Assembly (NCBI RefSeq): GCF_900112575.1
Contig: NZ_FOMH01000015.1
Span: forward strand, 28,552-92,551
Origin: Flavobacterium phragmitis
GTDB lineage: Bacteria > Bacteroidota > Bacteroidia > Flavobacteriales > Flavobacteriaceae
Direction: 5' to 3'
DNA: 64,000 nucleotides
The translations under genes and the position numbers were made by a program. Shown piece after piece: positions 1 through 7,238 of the stretch; position 1 is the stretch's first letter, and each line of letters begins with the position of its first letter. Under the pieces are notes generated by a model. It saw nothing but the letters and a program-made list of their open reading frames with translations, was not told where the DNA came from and did not search any database.

Positions 1-3000
1 TCTGATAAGAGGCTACTGCCTGATTTTCATCACCTAATGAATTGGTCTCAGGATCCATTCCAGATTTGTCATGATAAGGAGAAAATAAAACAAATGGATT
101 CTGGGCTGTAAAATACAGTCTTAGTTTATCAATCCCCAATCCTCTTGTAAAGTTTTGATCTATAGTGTAACCAAGAGTTAGTGCTCTAATTTTTACATAA
201 GAGGCGTCAAAATATCCCATTGTTGACATATATTTAGGATTATCTCCACTTCTAATTCCTCGCGGATTAGGAAACTCTGCATCTCTGTTGTCTGGAGTCC
301 AATAATCAACATCCACATTGCTGCGACGGCCATTTAATAAATTCAAGTAACTCGCTCCACCGTACAAAGTACTAATCAGCACTCCACCGCTTTTAAAAGC
401 ACCTACTGCATTAAAATCAAATCCTTTGTATGTAAGATTCGTATTGAAGCCTCCCTGAAAGTCAGGATCAGTTTCTATAATCTGGCGATCGCTTGCATTA
501 ATGGCACGAGCTGGTGATCCATCAGCATTGTACTCTCCCGTGTATTTAACCTTGATTGATCCTACCACCGTTCCCTGTTGGTTAATTCCAGTTGGTCCAG
601 GCTCTAAAATTGACATATAAGGATCACCTTCCTGCCAGATTCCAATCTTTTCATAATCATAGATTGAATTTATATTATATCCAACAAACCAATTGTTTGC
701 TTCGTCACGACTGGCACCTGATGCTAAAGCAACCAGTTTGTTCTCATTTCTATAAAAATTAACTCCCACAGACCATGTTACCCCATTAGGATTATCAAGA
801 ATAACTCCGGTTAATGATATTTCATACCCTTTGTTCTGTGTTTCTCCTACGTTAGCAACATAACCGCTTACTCCAGAAGTTGCTGGCAATCCCACGCGTT
901 GCAGCAGGTTTTTTGTATTTGTTTTATAATATTCAACTGTACCGGATAAACGGTTATTAAAGAATCCAAAATCCAAACCATAGTTCCATGTAGTTGAAAA
1001 CTCCCATCCTAAATTAGGATTAGGCAATTCTGTTACGTAAACTCCTGTTGAATTAGTACTTCCAAAATTGTAAGGTCTTGTACTTAATGCCCCAAGGGTT
1101 GCATAAGGAGCAACTGCCTGATTTGACGTTTCTCCATATCCTGCTCTTAATTTCAATAAACTAATATTTTTAACATCTTTAAGGAATGATTCATTCGAAA
1201 TTGTCCATCCTGCAGATACTGCTGGGTAAGTTACCCATTTGTTTCCCGGAGATAATCTTGATGAACCGTCTGAACGAATTGTACCAGAAATAAAATAGCG
1301 GTTGTCGTAAGAATACATTAACCTAGCCATATAAGATGTCAATCCCCACTGTGTATAATCTTGATCCGCTGGATTAATTACAGCTTCCTCCTCACTCTGT
1401 CCTAAATTGTAAAACTGAAAAGCATCAGAGGTAATTCCGTTTCGAGTCACTCGGGAACTTTGGCCTGTATATTGCTCATTTGAATACAAGCCGACAAAAT
1501 TTACAGTGTGTTTCTGTGCAAAAGTTTTATCATACGTTATTAAATTTTCCAAAAGCCACTGGGTAGACCATCCGTTAGTGATTGCCGCGTTTGACAGCGT
1601 TGCAGGATTAACGTCAAAAACCCCTTGTCCTTCATAATACCCTGCATTAGAGGTACGGAAATTTAACCCCGTATTAAGTCTGTATTTCAATCCATCGATT
1701 CCTGGAATTTTAACCTCAGCAAAAATGTTGTTATAAGAACTGAAAGCCCTATTCAAATTAACATAGGAATCTCCAAGGTTTCTGATCGTTTGTCTAGTAT
1801 AAACCCATTGGTCGTCTGCAGCCATACTAACTGTTCTTTTTAAGGAACCATCTGCATTGTATGGATTCGCCAGAGGAGAAGTACCTAAAACTGTTCCTGT
1901 TCCAATATTATCTCCATTAGTTATACTGTAATTACTGTTGGTATTAAATCCAAGACGTATAGACCTGTTCACCTGCTGGTCTAATCCCGCTCTTAAGCTA
2001 AAACGTTCAAATTTTTGTCCGGGCAATACTGCTTCTTCTTTATAATAACCTAAACCAGCATTATAAGCTCCGCCTTCACTTCCTCCTGAAACACTTACAT
2101 CATGACTGATCATTTCACCTGAACCGTACAATAAATCCTGCCAATCAGTATTTACATTTCTGGACTCTCCAACACCGTCTACATATAAACCTGTGTAGTC
2201 GCGAAGAGCAGCAAATTTAGAAGCATCCATCATTGGGTATTTTGAAAAAACCTGTTTAATTCCGCTAAAACCATTATAAGAAAATGTTGCTTTTTGATTT
2301 TTCTTCCCCTTTAAAGTGGTAACTAAAATTACACCATTTGCTCCACGAGAACCATAGATCGCAGTCGCCGACGCATCTTTCAAAATATCAACCGATTTAA
2401 TATCTGCAGGATTAATATCCCCAATAGAACCTGCAAACGGAACTCCATCCAGTACTACCAAAGGATCATTACTACCTGTAAGGGATCTGGTTCCACGTAT
2501 TCTTATCTGCATGGCTGCACCCGGTTTAGAAGATGTCTGGGTCATCTCAACTCCCGGAAGCCTTCCTTGTAAAGCCTGTGTTATATTAGCCGCGGGTACT
2601 TCATTTAATTCCTTACCTCCCAAAGAAGCAACCGAACCCGTAACAGCCTCCTTGATCTGCGTACCGTAACCGATTACAACCACCTCTTTTAAATTATTGG
2701 AGTCTTCCTCTAAAAGTACATTGATTTTCGTTTGTCCGTTGACATTAATTTCTTTGGTTTTGAAACCAATAAAGCTAAAAACAAGAACGCCATTTGAAGG
2801 AGTGCTTATAAGATAATTACCATCGAAGCCTGTACTCACTCCATTTTTCGTTCCTTTTAGATTAACATTCACTCCAGGAATTGGACCGTTCGCATCAGAA
2901 ACTGTTCCTGTAACTGTTGTTTGTGCTTTCATCTGAAAGGAGATCAAAAACAACAGAATCAAAAAACCGAAACTCTTTAGATGCTCCGATTTACTAGTAA

Positions 3001-3016
3001 TAAAAAAATTATTCAT
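1..3016 (-). CDS. SusC/RagA-like TonB-dependent outer-membrane transporter, C-terminus cut by window edge
   Basis: I translated this from the minus strand: 1005 codons are open from the ATG at 3016 to the left edge. The first ~31 residues are a signal peptide ending in QMKAQ. A carboxypeptidase-regulatory-like (CarboxypepD_reg) domain follows (about 32-115), then the conserved SusC plug segments LQGRLPGVEM and DASATAIYGSRGANGVILVT, then a long beta-barrel rich in aromatic and Asn residues. SusC proteins are usually 1000-1050 aa, so only the last strand or so is missing. It should import glycan oligosaccharides across the outer membrane with a SusD partner, expected just beyond position 1. The promoter and two LacI-type operators lie upstream. 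The glycan specificity cannot be read from this protein; neighbouring GH43, GH3 and transketolase genes suggest arabinose/xylose-containing glycans. Confidence 0.95.
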   Translation of the reverse strand, partial: MNNFFITSKSEHLKSFGFLILLFLISFQMKAQTTVTGTVSDANGPIPGVNVNLKGTKNGVSTGFDGNYLISTPSNGVLVFSFIGFKTKEINVNGQTKINVLLEEDSNNLKEVVVIGYGTQIKEAVTGSVASLGGKELNEVPAANITQALQGRLPGVEMTQTSSKPGAAMQIRIRGTRSLTGSNDPLVVLDGVPFAGSIGDINPADIKSVDILKDASATAIYGSRGANGVILVTTLKGKKNQKATFSYNGFSGIKQVFSKYPMMDASKFAALRDYTGLYVDGVGESRNVNTDWQDLLYGSGEMISHDVSVSGGSEGGAYNAGLGYYKEEAVLPGQKFERFSLRAGLDQQVNRSIRLGFNTNSNYSITNGDNIGTGTVLGTSPLANPYNADGSLKRTVSMAADDQWVYTRQTIRNLGDSYVNLNRAFSSYNNIFAEVKIPGIDGLKYRLNTGLNFRTSNAGYYEGQGVFDVNPATLSNAAITNGWSTQWLLENLITYDKTFAQKHTVNFVGLYSNEQYTGQSSRVTRNGITSDAFQFYNLGQSEEEAVINPADQDYTQWGLTSYMARLMYSYDNRYFISGTIRSDGSSRLSPGNKWVTYPAVSAGWTISNESFLKDVKNISLLKLRAGYGETSNQAVAPYATLGALSTRPYNFGSTNSTGVYVTELPNPNLGWEFSTTWNYGLDFGFFNNRLSGTVEYYKTNTKNLLQRVGLPATSGVSGYVANVGETQNKGYEISLTGVILDNPNGVTWSVGVNFYRNENKLVALASGASRDEANNWFVGYNINSIYDYEKIGIWQEGDPYMSILEPGPTGINQQGTVVGSIKVKYTGEYNADGSPARAINASDRQIIETDPDFQGGFNTNLTYKGFDFNAVGAFKSGGVLISTLYGGASYLNLLNGRRSNVDVDYWTPDNRDAEFPNPRGIRSGDNPKYMSTMGYFDASYVKIRALTLGYTIDQNFTRGLGIDKLRLYFTAQNPFVLFSPYHDKSGMDPETNSLGDENQAVASYQ

Positions 3017-3116
3017 AAAAAATGGATTTAATTATTAAAATTGGTTTTTGTTAGTTAGTTATTCCCAATACACTTTTATGTTATGTATTATGGTATTTTC
3101 ATAAGTGTATTTATTA

Positions 3117-3146
3117 CAAATATAAAAAAACATGTTTCAAAAACAA
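3117..3146 (-). promoter_or_regulatory. Bacteroidota-type promoter of the susC-like gene
   Basis: On the minus strand the -7 element is TATATTTG (3117-3124), matching TAnnTTTG. The -33 TTG lies at 3144-3146, with exactly 19 nt between them. The TTG is the last part of an operator dyad (3144-3153), so a bound regulator would cover the -33 element. The start codon is about 100 bp downstream. Confidence 0.75.
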
Positions 3147-3153
3147 TCGGTTG
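3144..3153. promoter_or_regulatory. LacI-family operator, site 1 (susC promoter)
   Basis: The sequence is CAATCGGTTG, a near-perfect dyad with the central CG typical of LacI-family operators. It overlaps the -33 element of the susC promoter. The LacI-family gene at 5929-6960 is the likely binder; four similar sites occur in this locus. Confidence 0.7.
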
Positions 3154-3463
3154 TGTAAATTATTTTTTATAAAGTACGAAAAAAATAGGCTTAAAAAAAA
3201 TACTTATATCATATATATTTGAAAAATATTGAATATTTATCAAATCTAACTACAACGTTTTAGTTAAATTTGAGAAAAAAATATCATTTAATAAAAATTG
3301 TTAAAGAAAATATAAAAAGAATCTGCTGTTTCTTTTATTACTTCAAAAGACTTAAAAAGTAGCTGTCAAAACCTAGAAATACTATTAATTACTAAGAAAA
3401 ATATTAATACTTACAAATAAGTCATTAATCCTATCATTATTCATCTTTCATAAAAAATAAAAA

Positions 3464-3473
3464 CAATCGATTG
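3464..3473. promoter_or_regulatory. LacI-family operator, site 2 (upstream of susC)
   Basis: The sequence is CAATCGATTG, a perfect palindrome flanked by A/T-rich DNA, about 320 bp upstream of site 1. Two sites at this spacing could allow DNA looping by a tetrameric or dimeric LacI-type protein; this is inference. Confidence 0.65.
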
Positions 3474-3481
3474 CTTTGCAT

Positions 3482-3514
3482 AAAAAAACCTTCCAACATT
3501 GTGATGGAAGGTTT
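3482..3514 (-). terminator. Intrinsic terminator after the GH43/Nudix-regulator operon
   Basis: A 10-bp stem, AAACCTTCCA paired with TGGAAGGTTT (arms 3486-3495 and 3505-3514, 9-nt loop), is followed on the minus strand by a run of U. It lies about 180 bp downstream of the stop of the minus-strand gene at 3692-4402 and separates that operon from the susC promoter region (3017-3480). Confidence 0.8.
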
Positions 3515-3691
3515 AATAAATTAAAAACAGATTTTTGTTTAACGGATTAACTACTTAAAAGGTACCTTTGTATTATATAGTTTCAAATCCTATCCAAAAG
3601 ATTCATTTATATTATACGGGACATACCTAATAACTTTTTACAGCTATCATATTCATAGCTTAAAGCAATTAAAAGTTCAGGCAAATACTAT

Positions 3692-4402
3692 TTAAAAATT
3701 GAAGTTGAATTTTGTACTCCACAGCATATCGCTTTCCAATATATTTAGACAATAGAATTTTGCGGCTCGATAGGAGACTCCCTCTTCTTTTTCATCTAAG
3801 GCATTAACTAGTTCTCTCTGTAAAATCTTCCTTCTAAAATTGACTTTATTTATTTCGATTCCTAATATCTCCTCATACAAATGAACCACCTGAAGCAAGG
3901 TAAACTTTTCAGGTAAAAGTTTAAAACCTACTGCACTGCAATGCATATTCTTTTTTAGTTCTCTTAAACTAAAGTCTAAAATCGGCAGATATTTCGCTTC
4001 CAGACAAGCCACATCATTTACATCAATCCAATTCATGTCCGAACTCAGGTTTTCATTATTGGCATCCGTTTTCCCTCCTCTTACCAAGGCATAAAATCCA
4101 ATCGCAACATTCTCTCCAAACAAAGAAGAATCGTATTCGAATGCTTTTAACTGTTCTAAAAAGAAATCATCTGAAAATATAGATTCTCTTACTATTTTTT
4201 GTGCTGTATTGAACATTGTCTCTCCTAAAGGCAATGAAGCACCTGGCAATTTCCATTTGTCTTCCGTAAAATCAATTTCATTTTTAATTACGAGCACTTT
4301 TAGCTTTCTCTCTTCAAAACAGAATATTGTGCAATTTATTTCTATATTATTTTTAAGACTCATTTCATTGCATGTTCTTTTTCCCAATTCCTCCTTTTTC
4401 AT
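3692..4402 (-). CDS. Nudix-domain transcriptional regulator, NrtR/AraR-like
   Basis: The 236-aa protein has an N-terminal Nudix-fold domain (about 20-150) and a C-terminal winged-helix region (about 155-225) with the LPEKFTLLQVVHLYEEILG and NFRRKIL segments typical of NrtR-type regulators. The Nudix box is degenerate (GETMFNTAQKIVRESIFSDD in place of the full GX5EX7REUXEEXGU pattern), which fits a sensor domain that has lost hydrolase activity. In Bacteroides the AraR branch of this family senses L-arabinose and controls arabinose genes; that role is likely here because the gene sits 21 bp downstream of a GH43 gene on the same strand and near a transketolase. An alternative start is Met14. 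The ligand is inferred, not shown. Confidence 0.85.
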   Translation of the reverse strand: MKKEELGKRTCNEMSLKNNIEINCTIFCFEERKLKVLVIKNEIDFTEDKWKLPGASLPLGETMFNTAQKIVRESIFSDDFFLEQLKAFEYDSSLFGENVAIGFYALVRGGKTDANNENLSSDMNWIDVNDVACLEAKYLPILDFSLRELKKNMHCSAVGFKLLPEKFTLLQVVHLYEEILGIEINKVNFRRKILQRELVNALDEKEEGVSYRAAKFYCLNILESDMLWSTKFNFNF

Positions 4403-4423
4403 AGAAACAAAATTAAATCACCA

Positions 4424-5458
4424 TCAATCAAACGACCTTCTTATTCCATACGGATCAATTGTAACAATTGACCCGTCTTCTAAATAATCTATTTTAGTTA
4501 CTTTTATGCTTCGTAAATGGGTTACTCCTTTAGACAGACTCGAATCGTGGTAAAACAAATACCACTCCCCTTCCACTTCACAAATCGAATGATGTGATGT
4601 CCATCCTACAACAGGATTTAAAATTCTTCCCTGATATGTAAACGGCCCATAAGGATTATCTCCAATAGCATAACAGATAAAATGTGTATCTCCTGTTGAA
4701 TAAGAGAAATAATATTTTCCGTTGTATTTGTGAACCCATGAAGCCTCAAAAAAACGACGATTGTTATCTCCTGCCAAAATCACTTTCCCTTTTTCATCCA
4801 AAATTTGAATTTCTTTTGGCTCTTCAGCAAATTCCAGCATATCATCACGAAGCAAAGCTACGATTGGAGCTAAAGCAGGTTCATTGCCAAACGGTTCTTC
4901 GTTATTGGAATCGTATATATTATTTCGATATTTCTGAAGCTGTCCGCCCCAGATACCCCCAAAATAAATATAGTGTTTGCCATCTTCGTCTTCAAAAACT
5001 GCCGGATCAATACTGTAACTTCCTTTTATAGCATCTGGTTGCGGTACAAAAGGACCTTCTGGCGAATCGCCTATCGCCACTCCAATCTGGAAAATTCCGT
5101 TGGCACGTTTGGCTGGAAAATACAAATAGTACTTTCCATTTTTATGCGCCGCATCGGGTGCCCACATCTGTTTTTCGGCCCAAGCCACATCATCAACATG
5201 AAGTGCTACTCCGTTATCCACAACTTCAGAGGATATCGTATCCATCGAAAAAACGTGATAATCCTCCATCCCGAAATGGTCGCCGTTATCGTTAAACGGA
5301 ATTCCGGCATCTATATCATGCGACGGATAAATGTAAATCTTCCCATTGAATACATGCGCCGAAGGATCGGCCGTATAAATATGAGATACTAAAGGCTTCG
5401 AAATCGCCAAATCATTAATTTCCTCAAAATTAATGTGTTCAATGCTATCTTCAGGCAT
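4424..5458 (-). CDS. Glycoside hydrolase family 43 (arabinofuranosidase/xylosidase type), cytoplasmic
   Basis: 344 aa, one five-bladed beta-propeller domain. The three expected acidic residues are visible: general base Asp31 in TADPSAHVF, pKa modulator Asp151 in SIDPAVFEDEDG, and acid Glu238 in RRFFEASWVH. Other GH43 hallmarks are MWAPDAAHKNGKYYLYF and HHSICEVEGEWYLFYHD. There is no signal peptide, so it should act in the cytoplasm on imported oligosaccharides, removing arabinose or xylose. It is the first gene of a two-gene operon with the Nudix regulator. Two CAATCG(G/A)TTG operators lie 216 and 293 bp upstream of its start. The exact substrate cannot be fixed, since GH43 covers arabinofuranosidase, xylosidase and arabinanase. 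Confidence 0.9.
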   Translation of the reverse strand: MPEDSIEHINFEEINDLAISKPLVSHIYTADPSAHVFNGKIYIYPSHDIDAGIPFNDNGDHFGMEDYHVFSMDTISSEVVDNGVALHVDDVAWAEKQMWAPDAAHKNGKYYLYFPAKRANGIFQIGVAIGDSPEGPFVPQPDAIKGSYSIDPAVFEDEDGKHYIYFGGIWGGQLQKYRNNIYDSNNEEPFGNEPALAPIVALLRDDMLEFAEEPKEIQILDEKGKVILAGDNNRRFFEASWVHKYNGKYYFSYSTGDTHFICYAIGDNPYGPFTYQGRILNPVVGWTSHHSICEVEGEWYLFYHDSSLSKGVTHLRSIKVTKIDYLEDGSIVTIDPYGIRRSFD

Positions 5459-5673
5459 AGTATGGTGTTCTATTAAATAATTTAAACTCTTTTCTCTTAA
5501 AACCCTCTTTTTATCTTACCTCAAAGAATAGATCTTATTTTATTCTTTATAATTCAATCTCACATTATTTGAGAAAGGACTTACTTAAGATGAGAACAAG
5601 GATTAATGAATGCAGCACATACACCTACTGCTATTCCTTTTAATGAAGTAATTATTCATTTAAAACAAACAAA

Positions 5674-5683
5674 CAATCGGTTG
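5674..5683. promoter_or_regulatory. LacI-family operator, site 3 (GH43 promoter region)
   Basis: CAATCGGTTG, with the same extended context (AAACAATCGGTTGTGTAAA) as site 1 upstream of susC. The 12-nt longer identity suggests the flanks also matter. It lies in the 470-bp interval 5459-5928 between GH43 and the LacI gene, where I found no gene. Confidence 0.65.
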
Positions 5684-5750
5684 TGTAAAATTATACAAAA
5701 AAACATATCCTGCAAGTACAGCAAGTTTAATTTAGGTTATTTCAGCTAAA

Positions 5751-5760
5751 CAATCGATTG
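5751..5760. promoter_or_regulatory. LacI-family operator, site 4 (GH43 promoter region)
   Basis: CAATCGATTG, a perfect 10-bp palindrome 77 bp (about seven helical turns) from site 3, centre to centre. It lies between the end of the LacI gene and the start of GH43. Confidence 0.6.
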
Positions 5761-5871
5761 TTAGATAATTTATCAAAGTGTAGGCTATATTTAGTATTGC
5801 CACTTAATAATAATTTAATATTTTTAACTCATTATATAAGGAGTAATGCTATATAAGATCTAATTTTATAC

Positions 5872-5908
5872 AAAAAAACTGCTATTACATAAAATGCAAC
5901 AGCAGTTT
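5872..5908 (-). terminator. Intrinsic terminator of the LacI-family gene
   Basis: Arms AAACTGCT (5876-5883) and AGCAGTTT (5901-5908) form an 8-bp stem. On the minus strand it is followed by seven U residues. It starts about 20 bp after the stop codon of the LacI gene. Confidence 0.75.
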
Positions 5909-5928
5909 CTTTCTTTGTCTCAAAAAAT

Positions 5929-6960
5929 TCAGGCTCTTTTAGATGATTCCCGAATTAGCACTTCTGTATTTAAAAAAGTTATTTCTTTAGCTTCCTCTTC
6001 TTTACGAGATCCAATAGTATCTATCACAATATTTGCCGCAGCCTTACCCATTTTGTCTGCAGGATGCGTTATAGTCGAAATATTAGGTTCAATTATTTCT
6101 GATATAGGGTCGTTATTAAAACCAATTACGGCAAAATCCTGAGGGACCTTGATTCCTCTTTTTTTTGCGGTTTGTACAGCACTGACAGCTAGAATATCTC
6201 CCGGGGCAAATAGTCCGTCCGGTGGTACTTTTAAACCAAACAGCTTCTGACAGGCTTTGACTCCGGCATCATAAGTCATTGCCTTAAGATTTATAATCCA
6301 TTCTTCTTTCACTGGTAAACCATGATCTGTCAAGGCATCAAGATATCCCCTTTTCCTTTCTTTATAAAGATTTCCAAATTCTGCTCCAGCAGTCAGATGT
6401 GCAATTCTTTTGCAGCCTTGATCGATAAGATGTTTTGTTGCTTTATAACCAGCAGTATAATTATCAATGACCACTCTAAAAGTATTATAACCTTTAGGAA
6501 CACGATCAACAAACACAAGGGGAATATTGTTATTGGAAAATTGTTGGAAATGGGAAGTATCTTTTGTCTCCATTGCCAACGAACAAATTACACCACTCAC
6601 TCTGCTACTGTAAAGCGATTTAGTCATATTAACTTCATCTTCATACGAATCGTGCGACTGCATAATAATCACTGAATAATCAGATTTTCTGGCAGTAACC
6701 TCAATTCCGCTAATTAATGACGATAAAAACGGCTGTGTAATGGTAGGGATCAAAACACCAATCGTTTTGGTTTTATTGCCTCTTAATCCTGCTGCCAGAG
6801 TATTGGGAACAAACCCCATCTCCTCAGCAGTTTTCTTAACTTTTTTAATTGTCTTATCACTTATGCTATGATGATCCTTCAAAGCTCTTGAAATGGTCGA
6901 AGTAGCCAGATTAAGTCGCTCTGCAATATCATAAATAGTTACAGGTCTATGTTCTTCCAT
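5929..6960 (-). CDS. LacI/GalR-family transcriptional regulator
   Basis: 343 aa. The N-terminal helix-turn-helix (residues 7-60) reads VTIYDIAERLNLATSTISRA, followed by the hinge helix region NTLAAGLRGNKTKTIGVLIP. The rest is a periplasmic-binding-protein-like sugar sensor (about 62-340), with GVICSLAME, VVIDNYTAGYKATKHLIDQG, DGLFAPGDILAVSAVQTAKK and VIGFNNDPISEII in the usual order. It should bind CG-centred dyads, and five CAATCG(G/A)TTG sites occur only around susC, GH43 and GH3. It is transcribed away from GH3, with site 5 between them. The effector sugar is unknown; an arabino- or xylo-oligosaccharide or pentose is plausible. Confidence 0.95.
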   Translation of the reverse strand: MEEHRPVTIYDIAERLNLATSTISRALKDHHSISDKTIKKVKKTAEEMGFVPNTLAAGLRGNKTKTIGVLIPTITQPFLSSLISGIEVTARKSDYSVIIMQSHDSYEDEVNMTKSLYSSRVSGVICSLAMETKDTSHFQQFSNNNIPLVFVDRVPKGYNTFRVVIDNYTAGYKATKHLIDQGCKRIAHLTAGAEFGNLYKERKRGYLDALTDHGLPVKEEWIINLKAMTYDAGVKACQKLFGLKVPPDGLFAPGDILAVSAVQTAKKRGIKVPQDFAVIGFNNDPISEIIEPNISTITHPADKMGKAAANIVIDTIGSRKEEEAKEITFLNTEVLIRESSKRA

Positions 6961-7163
6961 TACTATATAATTAGTCGTAAATATAACTATAATTTCAAAA
7001 AAAATGAATTTGAGTCTTGTATTATTTTTTCATTATTCGATACAAATCCATATTTAAATAATAAAAACTTATAATTTACCATAAAAACTTATGGACTAAA
7101 TAAAAAAACACACTTTTTCCTAAAAAAATATTTCATGTTTGATTTATTTTGCTTTCCTTTACG

Positions 7164-7173
7164 CAATCGGTTG
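7164..7173. promoter_or_regulatory. LacI-family operator, site 5 (upstream of GH3)
   Basis: CAATCGGTTG, 66 bp upstream of the GH3 start codon in the 278-bp divergent region 6961-7238. I could not identify a convincing TAnnTTTG element here, so its position relative to the promoter is uncertain. Confidence 0.6.
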
Positions 7174-7238
7174 TTTTTAATTTTATTAATTAAAAAACTT
7201 ATCTAAATCACGAGCCATTTCCATAAAAATCAATTCGT

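Noticed and set aside
4209..5392. Plus-strand frames over the Nudix regulator and GH43
   Set aside because: They are antisense to genes with clear catalytic motifs and show no family features.
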